DNA of 37,737 bases from Candidatus Omnitrophota bacterium (GTDB taxonomy: Bacteria; Omnitrophota; Koll11; Duberdicusellales; 4484-171), in the NCBI GenBank assembly GCA_030692055.1, contig JAUYCY010000144.1, forward strand, positions 1 to 37,737, given 5' to 3'. How positions within the stretch are numbered: position 1 is the first letter of the stretch; the number at the start of each line of letters is the position of its first letter. Shown here in pieces: positions 25,320 to 33,386 of this stretch. A model generated the notes under the pieces. That model searched no databases, had not been told where the DNA came from, and worked only from the letters and a program-made list of their open reading frames with translations. The position numbers and the translations under genes were made by a program.

Positions 25320-25901
25320 TTAAAAAAATCGGCGCGGGACAACAATAATATCATCCGGCTTTAACGGAATATCCGCGGTCTCCTGACTAATGATACGGTT
25401 AATATTTACTTTTATTCTCTGTTCCTTATTGTTCACTTTCCGTTTTATATACACGACGGAAGAAGCAAAATCGCTAAGGCCTCCGGCAAGTGTAATTGCC
25501 CTTAACAGAGTCATCTGGCCTTCTAAGGTATGCGCACCCGGATTTTTGGCTTCACCGTAGACAAAGAATACCTGCCTTTCTATATACTTTTCTATATCAA
25601 CTGTAACTAAAGGGTTTATAATATAATCTTTTCCGAGAAGCTCGGTAATCCTATCTCTTAATTGGCTGATAGTTAAACCGACGGCTTTGACTTTACCAAT
25701 CAGAGGAAAATTAATATTGCCATCTGTATCTACCTTGACTTTTTGATTCAAATCATCGTGCTTCCATACAGTAACAAGCAAGCTATCTTCTGGCTTGATA
25801 ATATATTCATCGAGAGCAAGGGATTTCTCTTGAGCCACGCAAGTCAATTGAAAAAATAATCCAACGAATAAAATACTTATAACCCGTTTAAACTTAATCA
25901 T
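25320..25901 (-). CDS. Wza-like polysaccharide export protein (Poly_export plus SLBB)
   Basis: A secreted protein of 193 residues from ATG 25901, or 195 from TTG 25907 (which would overlap the barrel gene stop as TTGA). It has a signal peptide ending near CVAQEK, with no good lipobox before the Cys. A Poly_export domain follows (DEYIIKPEDSLLVTVW, then DGNINFPLIGKV), and then one SLBB domain (VYGEAKNPGAHTL, ITLAGGLSDFAS). It is shorter than E. coli Wza and has no C-terminal amphipathic helix, so the outer-membrane pore may be supplied by the beta-barrel protein encoded immediately upstream. Confidence 0.92.
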   Translation of the reverse strand: MIKFKRVISILFVGLFFQLTCVAQEKSLALDEYIIKPEDSLLVTVWKHDDLNQKVKVDTDGNINFPLIGKVKAVGLTISQLRDRITELLGKDYIINPLVTVDIEKYIERQVFFVYGEAKNPGAHTLEGQMTLLRAITLAGGLSDFASSVVYIKRKVNNKEQRIKVNINRIISQETADIPLKPDDIIVVPRRFF

Positions 25902-25903
25902 GT

Positions 25904-27319
25904 TCAAAAATCTAATTGTGCTTTACAGGTATAGAGATTATCCCTATAACTCTCTGTGGCAAATTCAGATAGTGTCCTACTATGTTTATAATTAAAACTT
26001 AAATTCAGCCATTTATATAACTGCTGATTTAGACCAAAACTAAAATCATACTTTTTTCTTTCCTTATCTTCCGCGGGGCCTGTTCCAATAAAATCCCCTT
26101 CCAGATAATCATCTATTTGAAAGGTTGTACCCAAATAAAGAGAAAGTTTCTGGGTAAACTGGTGACTTAAAGAAAGCGCTAATTTATTGGTATGGTATCT
26201 GCGGTAATCGGCAGATATAGTATTGGTCAAGCCAAAAGTATAGGTGCCACTTAAATCTGTAATATTAGAAATCTTATGTCTTAAGGTGCAATCCAATTTA
26301 TAGCCCTCATCATCAGTGCCATCATCATAATCCGAGGTGTCATAGGAAAATTTTGCCTCTGTTTTAGTAACATTCGTAAGGTCATATTTTAAACCCAATA
26401 TAACGGAGCGAATATCTGCGTCCTTTCCAGAAGCCGCTTCATAATGTGTCGGCCCGAAGCCATATCCAAAATAAACTGAAGTAATAGGGTTTAGATAATG
26501 TTCAATATCAACTTCTACTTTTTGGGAATCACTCTCTAAAGAACGGTCTTCACTATATGTTCTCGAATCCCTAAATTTAAAATGTGCTAAGTTGGTCCTG
26601 CCCCAGGGCATATAAGTAAATACGGTGTTTAGGCTGCTCGCATTTACCCGATCATGTGAACGATTAAAACGGTCAATCGTAAAAGGTACCAATTTAAATA
26701 AATCTACGGCCCCTGTTCCCTCGAATACTTCATCGAGTTGGAAAGAGAAAATATTAGATGGCTTATAGAAAAGGGTGGCGTCCAAACGATTGGTCTGTGT
26801 ATCCCTGCTCGTTTTCTTCAAATAATAATCGTAAGTATAACTATAATCTAACCCTAGATAGCTCTGGCCGCGCGTCAATTTCAGATTTAAGGCAGGCCTG
26901 ATAGTATATATCCAATCACCTTCCATATCATCCGCTGTAAGTTTTACATTATCGTCGTATTTTATGGTTGCGGCTATACTGGTACGCAACTGTGCACTCT
27001 CAAACATATCTTCCAAAAATCTATGGGATGCAGCAAACATTGACCTTTTGGGTTTTTCTCCAAGAAGAGATAATGCTTCTTCAGGCATAGTCTCCCCTGA
27101 TAAAGACTCTAACGTCTGTTCCTGAGCAAGGGTTTGCAATATTTTTTCCTCTTCCTGTAACCGTAGTATCGTCTTTTCTACTCTATCCAGGTACACTCCC
27201 ACCATTACATCCTTCGGCGAGAAAACTATCCCTGCGGCAAGGACATTCCTCGACATAAAAAGAAGGAACAGGATAATAACCGCTATAGCGCACCTTATAT
27301 ACCACTGCTTATTACCCAC
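25904..27319 (-). CDS. Outer-membrane beta-barrel protein of the EPS locus (BBP2-like)
   Basis: This 471-residue secreted protein starts at GTG with a hydrophobic signal segment (about 9-28), then has a short Glu/Leu-rich helical stretch (about 45-75), and from ~115 to the end alternating amphipathic strands rich in Tyr, Asp, Asn and Thr. It ends in Phe (AQLDF), the usual signal for barrel insertion. It resembles putative beta-barrel porin 2 proteins found next to Wza-like genes and may form the outer-membrane exit port. AAGGAG lies ~16 bases before the GTG, so the exact start is uncertain, but no other start codon fits the signal peptide. Confidence 0.8.
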   Translation of the reverse strand: MGNKQWYIRCAIAVIILFLLFMSRNVLAAGIVFSPKDVMVGVYLDRVEKTILRLQEEEKILQTLAQEQTLESLSGETMPEEALSLLGEKPKRSMFAASHRFLEDMFESAQLRTSIAATIKYDDNVKLTADDMEGDWIYTIRPALNLKLTRGQSYLGLDYSYTYDYYLKKTSRDTQTNRLDATLFYKPSNIFSFQLDEVFEGTGAVDLFKLVPFTIDRFNRSHDRVNASSLNTVFTYMPWGRTNLAHFKFRDSRTYSEDRSLESDSQKVEVDIEHYLNPITSVYFGYGFGPTHYEAASGKDADIRSVILGLKYDLTNVTKTEAKFSYDTSDYDDGTDDEGYKLDCTLRHKISNITDLSGTYTFGLTNTISADYRRYHTNKLALSLSHQFTQKLSLYLGTTFQIDDYLEGDFIGTGPAEDKERKKYDFSFGLNQQLYKWLNLSFNYKHSRTLSEFATESYRDNLYTCKAQLDF

Positions 27320-27352
27320 CTTATGGTCTTCAGTTCTCCTTTTATATTTAAA

Positions 27353-28684
27353 TCAACGCCGTTGTTCTTCGGGTTGATAATATAAATAAAAGCCATCTAC
27401 ACCACCCTTGGCGTTCCACTGCACCGTGCTTAAAAAAGCACGCTCTTCCTTAGAGCTGATAAAATTTGGGGCTATCTTCAGGCTAAAACTGCCTTTAAAA
27501 TGATTCATATTTTCTATGGGGAATAAAATATATTGATTTTCAGATTGGGCAAAAAAACCATTATTTTTAAATACGTCCTGTTTGGAAGTAATAGCGGGAG
27601 ATAATTTACCGCCTAGCCCAAACTTAGGCGAAGTTATTTCGGCTAGACTATCCAGCTTACTAAACAAAGTCAGGCTTTTCTCGTCCATCAGTATCTCTTC
27701 GAGTTTTGTCTTGGGGGAGATCTTAAAATCAAATAATATTGCATCTGCAGGGTATTTACCTAGGTCAGACTGTGCGCCTATGCATATATATTCATCGGGA
27801 GTTAATTCTTGCGTCCATTTTCCTACGCTAGAACTTACTTCTATGCCGTTTATAAACATGGCGATGGATTTGTTGCCCGGTAAACTTGCATCATTCGCAT
27901 AACTAACGGTTACCTCTATAGTACTACCCTCTGTCCAGGTAGGCTTCCAGTTAACTTTTCTGCCAGATGCAGAGCCATTTTCATATACGGCAAAAACTAG
28001 GTAGCCTTTTAGCATTTTTACTACGGCGAGATCTTTTGGCAAAATGGGAGTTGCTGGTGTTAGATAGGGCTGCAGAGAAGAAACCTCACCAGAAAAACTT
28101 CTTATAACTTCTTTCGTCTGCGCTCTTGAAACGATTTGAGATACCTGAAGGGGAGGGAGAGAGACATTATTTTTTTTCAATAATTCGATGTACGCTTCTT
28201 CTATTTTTTCTATATTGGGGTGGGGGTGTCTTTCTATTAAGTGCTGTTTATTTTCTTCCTCATAATTTATACCGAAAGGGCATTTCTTGCTTCCTAACGC
28301 CTCTTTTAAGGAAGCCCATCTTTTTTCTTTTTTAAACCTAAGGAACCATTCTCTATTTATATTATTGACGTTATTGAAACAAACTTCAGTATCGTTAATT
28401 ATTTCATGTTTGATATTCTTTGCGCGAACCAAAATGGCTGCGAACCTGCCCAAAGTAAGCGGCCGGCTAACACTCCATCCGTCTATAGGCGCTATGCCAT
28501 AATGCTCTAATATGGTTATGTAATCCTCTCCTTTAGCAGCGTCGGAAAGTTCTTTATTTATTCCTAACACCGCTGTAAACGATGCTGCGAACTCACCCTC
28601 GTTGATCCCGATTGTCTCTTCTTCTGCTGTGACATAAGAGAAGGCTAAAAAATACACACAAAATAACAATACGGCCCTTCTCAT
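27353..28684 (-). CDS. Secreted protein with SLH-like N-terminus and two partial LamG-like segments
   Basis: This 443-residue protein has a signal peptide (cleavage near Ala20). Residues ~55-95 resemble one S-layer-homology repeat (RPLTLGRFAAILVRA). Residues ~223-325 look like the C-terminal half of a LamG/concanavalin-type jelly roll (TWTEGSTIEVTVSY, MFINGIEV, YPADAILFDFKI). Residues ~355-435 look like the N-terminal half of another (NQYILFPI, FSLKIAP, GFYLYYQ), and the protein then stops at QRR. There is no frameshift remnant in the 33 bp before the next gene. It may bind the exported glycan or anchor it in the envelope. Its ATG overlaps the PilZ gene stop by one base (TAATG). The domain calls are from pattern recognition only. 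Confidence 0.7.
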   Translation of the reverse strand: MRRAVLLFCVYFLAFSYVTAEEETIGINEGEFAASFTAVLGINKELSDAAKGEDYITILEHYGIAPIDGWSVSRPLTLGRFAAILVRAKNIKHEIINDTEVCFNNVNNINREWFLRFKKEKRWASLKEALGSKKCPFGINYEEENKQHLIERHPHPNIEKIEEAYIELLKKNNVSLPPLQVSQIVSRAQTKEVIRSFSGEVSSLQPYLTPATPILPKDLAVVKMLKGYLVFAVYENGSASGRKVNWKPTWTEGSTIEVTVSYANDASLPGNKSIAMFINGIEVSSSVGKWTQELTPDEYICIGAQSDLGKYPADAILFDFKISPKTKLEEILMDEKSLTLFSKLDSLAEITSPKFGLGGKLSPAITSKQDVFKNNGFFAQSENQYILFPIENMNHFKGSFSLKIAPNFISSKEERAFLSTVQWNAKGGVDGFYLYYQPEEQRR

Positions 28685-29064
28685 TATACCTTTTTTAGAT
28701 TTTTTACTTTTTTATTTATATAATCAATGTAATCTAATATACGATCAAGTGCCGGGTCGCCTAATTCGATGAATCTTGCCCCTGCCTGCCATTTATCCGT
28801 GTTATCTTTCTTTTTTATATAGATTATTTGCGCAATTGCCTTGATGGGATTTCCGAAGGGGGGAAAATTAAGCTCAATCTCTACTTTATCGCCGATGTTT
28901 AATTTTTCTTTGGTAACAAACATAAGCCCGCCACCGCCGATATTGCGCGATATCGACAGGATGGGGTAAGAGCTTATGCTAGTGCCATAGCGAAGATACT
29001 TCAAGAGATGATACGTCCCCACCCGGGAATACCGCCTGCGATTCCTTAGAGTAATTTTTTTCAT
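28684..29064 (-). CDS. PilZ-domain protein, probable cyclic-di-GMP receptor
   Basis: A 126-residue single PilZ domain. The N-terminal RxxxR motif is present (R10-R14 in RRRYSR). The second motif, D/NxSxxG, reads N41-I-G-G-G-G46, so Ser is replaced by Gly43 while the Asn and final Gly are kept. A beta-barrel pattern with PPFG and GARFIEL follows. As the first gene after a strong promoter it is likely to set export activity, probably by contacting Wzz, the kinase or a transferase when c-di-GMP rises. The motif change leaves real ligand binding to be tested. AGGA lies five bases before the ATG. Confidence 0.88.
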   Translation of the reverse strand: MKKITLRNRRRYSRVGTYHLLKYLRYGTSISSYPILSISRNIGGGGLMFVTKEKLNIGDKVEIELNFPPFGNPIKAIAQIIYIKKKDNTDKWQAGARFIELGDPALDRILDYIDYINKKVKNLKKV

Positions 29065-29083
29065 AATTATCCTATTTTAAGTT

Positions 29084-29111
29084 ATTCTATAGTAAAATTC
29101 CATATTGTCAA
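29084..29111 (-). promoter_or_regulatory. Sigma70-type promoter of the export operon
   Basis: On the minus strand a perfect -35 TTGACA (29111-29106), a 16-base spacer and a -10 TAGAAT (29089-29084, five of six consensus bases). The predicted start is about seven bases later, giving a short leader of ~12 bases with AGGA at 29073-29070 before the PilZ ATG. It is the best promoter I see in the window. Confidence 0.78.
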
Positions 29112-29122
29112 TATATTGTTTT

Positions 29123-29168
29123 CCTAACCCCAATAGTGCCATATCGTTAATATAAATGGGCTATTAGG
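29123..29168. repeat. Imperfect dyad just upstream of the export-operon promoter
   Basis: The right part CTATTAGG (29161-29168) pairs with CCTAA (29123-29127) plus TAG (29134-29136), leaving a six-base bulge. CCAT (29139-29142) pairs with ATGG (29156-29159). No T-run follows on either side, so it is a poor terminator. It lies about 30 bases after the GT4 stop and 11 bases before the -35 box, a position suited to a regulator site or to end processing of the upstream transcript. Confidence 0.35.
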
Positions 29169-29197
29169 TTCTCTTAATTAAGTAAGGGAGTCCTTTT

Positions 29198-30295
29198 TTA
29201 CGAGTGGGGGGCGCTTAGCTTTTCACTAATAAAATTATTTAAGGCATTTTTAAACCGCTCTTTGCTGAATTTAAGGGATGATTGTCTTATATAATTACTA
29301 TCGAAGGCGGAATTTTGGAATCTATTAATTTCTTGAATTAACGACGGGGGTGTTTGTTGGCGAAAAAACAACCCTGTTTTTCCTTCTATTACTATCTCTT
29401 CAGCGCCTCCCGCACAAAAAGCAACTACCGGTTTTCCACAGGCCTGCGCCTCCGCCATCGTCAGGCCAAAATCTTCATGGCCCGCAAATACAAAAGCCTT
29501 ACAGCCCCGGTAAGCGTCTAGCAGAGATTCATCTTTGAGGTGGCCGGTAAACTCTATATTTCTCTTTGCCTTTTGCCTTAATTTCCTTAACTGCGGCCCA
29601 TCTCCGACAATCCTCAACGGCAAATTTAATTTATTAAATGCCTCCACCAATATATCTATCCTTTTGTATGCCTTAAGCCTTGAGACAGTCAAAAAATAGC
29701 CTCTATCGCCGACCGCTCCCGGCTTAAAGTAATCTGTATCGCAAGGAGGATAGATTACCGTTGATTCTCTGCGATAATACTCCCTTATTCTTCTGGCCAC
29801 GGTTTGGGATATAGCAATATAATACTTTACACTCTTGGAGGTCTTGATATCCCATTGCCGTATTCTTCTGGCCCAAAACGGCAAAAGCCATCGGACAAAG
29901 GGACTTAGGTATTCATGATCTAGATAGTCTTGATATAAATCCCATATATAGCGCATCGGTGTAAGACAATAGCAGATATGCATTGTTTTCCCATTTAAAT
30001 TTACACCCTTGCCCCAGGCATGGGTATTGCTGATTACCAAATCAAATCCTTTTAAATCAAAAGACTTAACTGCTGCGGGAAAAAAGAAGATAAAATTTTT
30101 ATACCCTTGCTTAGCAAAAGGAATCTTCTGCACAAAAGAGGGCCGAATATCCCAATTTTTATATTGCGGAAGAACTTTTTTATCGTAGACTATAGTAAAA
30201 ATCGGCGCCTCAGGAAATAATTCATGCAATGCTTCCAGAACCCGTTCTGCTCCGCCGTATTGATTTAGATAATCATGGACTATAGCTACTCTCAT
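29198..30295 (-). CDS. GT4-family glycosyltransferase (WbaZ-like)
   Basis: A 365-residue GT-B transferase. The N-terminal domain has YGGAERVL (13-20) and the LTPMRYIWDLYQDYL region (111-125) typical of mannosyl/N-acetyl-sugar transferases like WbaZ. The C-terminal domain has VSRLKAYKRIDILVEAF (204-220) and the E-x7-E motif (E274, E282). It should add a sugar, perhaps mannose, to the lipid-linked intermediate at the inner membrane; the donor is a guess from resemblance. The start overlaps the GT2 gene stop (ATGA). It is the last gene before the export-operon promoter. Confidence 0.9.
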   Translation of the reverse strand: MRVAIVHDYLNQYGGAERVLEALHELFPEAPIFTIVYDKKVLPQYKNWDIRPSFVQKIPFAKQGYKNFIFFFPAAVKSFDLKGFDLVISNTHAWGKGVNLNGKTMHICYCLTPMRYIWDLYQDYLDHEYLSPFVRWLLPFWARRIRQWDIKTSKSVKYYIAISQTVARRIREYYRRESTVIYPPCDTDYFKPGAVGDRGYFLTVSRLKAYKRIDILVEAFNKLNLPLRIVGDGPQLRKLRQKAKRNIEFTGHLKDESLLDAYRGCKAFVFAGHEDFGLTMAEAQACGKPVVAFCAGGAEEIVIEGKTGLFFRQQTPPSLIQEINRFQNSAFDSNYIRQSSLKFSKERFKNALNNFISEKLSAPHS

Positions 30296-31284
30296 AAATT
30301 CAAACTTTCATACTTATAATTTCCCATGAGTTCAAAGATTTCTTTATCAGTAATCGTTTTAATATACTGTATCTCTCTTCGTCTTTTTAAAGTATCTAAA
30401 ATATGCGATAGATTCCAGGCCCACGCTGCTACGGCGCAGGCTAATAAACTCAATTTTAACTGCCCGTTTGCATCTATGTGTCTATTGAACCTGGCAATTT
30501 TGAATTTTAACAAACCAATTATATTTTTTAATAAAGTTCTGCCTTCGTAGTTCTTAAGCATTATCCTCAGTCTATTTCTCTCTAATAAATATTTTCCCTT
30601 TAGGTTATCTCTTCTAATCGTGCCGCCGAATTTATGATATGCTATAGAACCAGGAACATAAATTATCCTATAGCCCGCTAAATTTACTCTCCAGCCTAAA
30701 TCCACATCTTCGTATATATAAAGAACCGGGTCAAAATCCCCAATTCTTTCTAAAACATCCTTTCTAATTAACATTGCCGCCGAACAGCCAAAAAAAACTC
30801 TTTTTTTACTATCATATTGTCCAGTGTCTTTTTGGAAAACTCCACGATCCCAAGCGTCGGCGTAAATATTCATTATTCCGCCGGTACTGTTTAAGATATC
30901 CGGCCGATCTTTAAAAAGGATCTTTGAGGCGCAAATACCTATTCTTTTGTCTTCCTCAATAGCTTTTACTAATTCAAATAACCAATTTTTCTCTACCTTA
31001 ACATCGTTATCTATAAAAGCCAATAATTTTCCTTTTGCATTTTTTATTCCGATATTTCTCGCTTCGGCTACACCTCTATTGCGTCGATTTCGAATTATCT
31101 TTATGTTGCTGAAATTCTCTTTTATAAATTCATATGTCTTATCTTGCGAGCCATCATCAATCAAAATAACCTCCATTTTTTCTTTAGGATAATCTAAGTT
31201 GCCAATCGAAGATAAACAGCCATCTAAGTAATATCTACCATTAAAACTGGCTATTATTATTGATATAAATGGTAAATCCTTCAT
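30292..31284 (-). CDS. GT2-family glycosyltransferase (rhamnosyltransferase-like)
   Basis: A 330-residue GT-A transferase with IIIASFNG (9-16), DDGS (43-46), the RNRGVAEARNIGI stretch (69-81), DND (92-94) and YIYEDVDLGWR in the acceptor region. The C-terminal ~70 residues contain a basic amphipathic stretch and one hydrophobic segment, suggesting peripheral membrane attachment. The architecture is that of rhamnosyltransferase-like GT2 enzymes, but specificity is not readable. It overlaps both neighbours by four bases (ATGA at each end), so it is made in step with the second GT2. Confidence 0.9.
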   Translation of the reverse strand: MKDLPFISIIIASFNGRYYLDGCLSSIGNLDYPKEKMEVILIDDGSQDKTYEFIKENFSNIKIIRNRRNRGVAEARNIGIKNAKGKLLAFIDNDVKVEKNWLFELVKAIEEDKRIGICASKILFKDRPDILNSTGGIMNIYADAWDRGVFQKDTGQYDSKKRVFFGCSAAMLIRKDVLERIGDFDPVLYIYEDVDLGWRVNLAGYRIIYVPGSIAYHKFGGTIRRDNLKGKYLLERNRLRIMLKNYEGRTLLKNIIGLLKFKIARFNRHIDANGQLKLSLLACAVAAWAWNLSHILDTLKRRREIQYIKTITDKEIFELMGNYKYESLNL

Positions 31285-32105
31285 ATGAGTTTTTTAAAAA
31301 ATTCTTTAAAATCAAAATAAGTGCAGAATATAAATGCTAATATATCCATAAAAATTAATCTATGATTTTTATTCGCCATATCTTCAGATATCAATTTTAT
31401 GGAATTAACTAAGTTAAAAACAGGGCGCATAATATATTTTTGTTTATAGTCAGGGTATTTCCACTGCCAAAAACTCTTAAGCACAGAAACAATTGTATCG
31501 CGACGCATGTGCATAACTTTAGCTTTAGGCTCATAGATTAACTTAAAGCTTCTTTCTTTTAGGCGTAACGACAAATCCACATCTTCATAATTATTCCTGT
31601 ATTTCTTTTCATCATAAAATCCGACTTGCTTGATTGCATCCTTTCTTACGACAAGATTGCTTCCGGATAAAAATATAGGATCGGTTAATCTATTTTCGCC
31701 CCAATGATGTTTTAAATGAACCTGTCTCCAAGAATCTGCAATATTGTTATTGTATGTTTCTACTAATCTTCCACCCACTGCTACCACGTTTGGATTATTG
31801 AAATTCTTCATACATTCCTCAAGCCAATTTGAATCTACTATACAATCTGCATCCACGGAAGCCACAAAATTATTTCTTGCCTCCTGTAAGGCAATATTTC
31901 TTGCGGCAGCAAGACCTTTATTATTCTCATTATTAATTATTTTTACCGGAAATTTAGAAATAATTTCAGCGCTGCCATCATCTGAGCCATCATTAACAAC
32001 CAGTATTTCGTCAACAGGATAGGTCTGTTTTAATATTGCCTGGAGGCATTTATCTATTGTCTTCTTAGCATTATAACAAGGCACATATACTGAAACTCGG
32101 TACAT
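31281..32105 (-). CDS. GT2-family glycosyltransferase
   Basis: A 274-residue GT-A transferase: VSVYVPCYNA at the start, NDGS (38-41), GLAAARNIAL (64-73), DAD (85-87) and NNYEDVDLSLRL in the second half. It is a compact one-domain enzyme with no clear membrane segment apart from the hydrophobic C-terminus. AGGA lies seven bases before its ATG, within the end of the radical SAM gene; only three bases separate the two. It is a sister enzyme of the next GT2 but clearly diverged. Confidence 0.9.
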   Translation of the reverse strand: MYRVSVYVPCYNAKKTIDKCLQAILKQTYPVDEILVVNDGSDDGSAEIISKFPVKIINNENNKGLAAARNIALQEARNNFVASVDADCIVDSNWLEECMKNFNNPNVVAVGGRLVETYNNNIADSWRQVHLKHHWGENRLTDPIFLSGSNLVVRKDAIKQVGFYDEKKYRNNYEDVDLSLRLKERSFKLIYEPKAKVMHMRRDTIVSVLKSFWQWKYPDYKQKYIMRPVFNLVNSIKLISEDMANKNHRLIFMDILAFIFCTYFDFKEFFKKLI

Positions 32106-32108
32106 AAT

Positions 32109-33353
32109 CTATTCCTGTAATGGATAGACTCCCATTAATTTTAAAAGAGGGGAGAGCAAGGTTAATTTTCTATGCATCCTGATATTCATCCCAAAATCAT
32201 CGCAGCCTCGCCAGCAACCAACTGAAGCGCTTGGTTCATTGCCAATAAGTGAAAAATATGGATCATCTTTTTTAAATTTCCGGGTTTTCCTTCTAAATTC
32301 CCTTTGTTTCTCGGAATTCCATATCTGACTAAACCTCTGCTCATAGATATTACCTACAGGAATGCGATGACTCTTTAAGCAGGAATTAATAGAGCCGTCG
32401 GCATTAAGTCTAGCAAACAACCATCCAGCATAACAAGGAATGGCATCAATGATATCTTTATCATAATCGCCCCGGGATGCACTTTCAGAAGATATTTTTC
32501 TTATAAATTCGTCAAAATCAAAAAGTAGAAAGCCATCATTATTTTTTAAGGAATCGGCTAAATTAAGTAGTTCATTCCGTTGTTCGTCAGAAAGTAATAA
32601 AGAATCAGTATAATCGGATATTGCATCAACAGGTGCAAAGCTAACATAATCTGCCTTAACCTCCCGAGCAAAAGAGACCATCTGAGGCAACTCTTGATAA
32701 TTTAAGTTAGTGATTACGTTATGCAATCTTACAAAAGGTATGTTTTTTCTTTTCTTGAAAGACGACAACAACGTCAACATGTCTTTTATTCGGTAAAAGG
32801 TATCTTCATCTTTGTTAGAATGAATCAATTTATAGGTCTTGGCGGTTGCTGCCCAAAGACTAACCGTTAAATAATCCAATTTTATCTCAATCAATTCCTT
32901 TATCAATCTCTCATCGATTAGTGTAAAATTAGTATGAACCTGACAGACTATTCTTTTTGTCTTGGCGTATCTTAAGATATCCATTATTTGATGATGCATA
33001 AACGGCTCTCCGCCACCGGAAAAAATAATCTTTCTTGTGCGCAACTGGTAAATCTCATCAATGAATTCCTTAACCAATTCGTATGGCAAACTTTTGCTTT
33101 TCGTCTGAGGGTTCATTTTTTTCTCTCTTAAAAGCGGGGAATTACACCAGCAGCCAATACAGTTATTATTACAATTATTGGTCAAATCAATCTGTACCCA
33201 TTCCGGGCCTCTATAAGCATAATCTCTACTTCTTATGCCTTTTATAAATAAATAAGACTTAATCATTGCCTTAGGGCTTAGTTGATCATAAATCTTTTTG
33301 ATTGTGTAAAATAACCCATATTTGTTTAGGTAATCAAAAAGTAAGCTTAGCAT
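32109..33353 (-). CDS. Radical SAM/SPASM-domain protein
   Basis: A 414-residue enzyme with CNNNCIGC (C61, C65, C68; a further C70), a FSGGGEPF motif near residues 113-120, and a C-terminal SPASM region beginning CYAGWLFARLNADGSINSC and ending SVGCWRGCDD. Auxiliary Fe-S clusters are therefore expected. There is no short peptide gene nearby that could be a substrate. It sits between a GT4 gene (33 bp gap) and two GT2 genes, which again points to glycan chemistry. AAGGA lies eight bases before the ATG. Compared with the radical SAM/SPASM protein at 6645-7658 it has a longer N-terminus. Confidence 0.87.
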   Translation of the reverse strand: MLSLLFDYLNKYGLFYTIKKIYDQLSPKAMIKSYLFIKGIRSRDYAYRGPEWVQIDLTNNCNNNCIGCWCNSPLLREKKMNPQTKSKSLPYELVKEFIDEIYQLRTRKIIFSGGGEPFMHHQIMDILRYAKTKRIVCQVHTNFTLIDERLIKELIEIKLDYLTVSLWAATAKTYKLIHSNKDEDTFYRIKDMLTLLSSFKKRKNIPFVRLHNVITNLNYQELPQMVSFAREVKADYVSFAPVDAISDYTDSLLLSDEQRNELLNLADSLKNNDGFLLFDFDEFIRKISSESASRGDYDKDIIDAIPCYAGWLFARLNADGSINSCLKSHRIPVGNIYEQRFSQIWNSEKQREFRRKTRKFKKDDPYFSLIGNEPSASVGCWRGCDDFGMNIRMHRKLTLLSPLLKLMGVYPLQE

Positions 33354-33386
33354 AACATTAATCCTTATTTGTTGAGCCAGTATTGT

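Noticed and set aside
18259..25901. Exosortase/PEP-CTERM system, suggested by the Wza-Wzz-kinase-amidotransferase set
   Set aside because: No exosortase-like membrane protein and no protein with a C-terminal PEP motif, TM segment and basic tail is present in the window.
27353..28684. Frameshift at the 3' end of the SLH-like/LamG gene
   Set aside because: Only 33 bases remain before the next gene and none of their frames continues a jelly-roll sequence, so no broken remainder is present.
29123..29168. Dyad as intrinsic terminator of the transferase operon
   Set aside because: The stem is interrupted by a six-base bulge and no T-run follows on the minus strand; it is recorded as a repeat instead.
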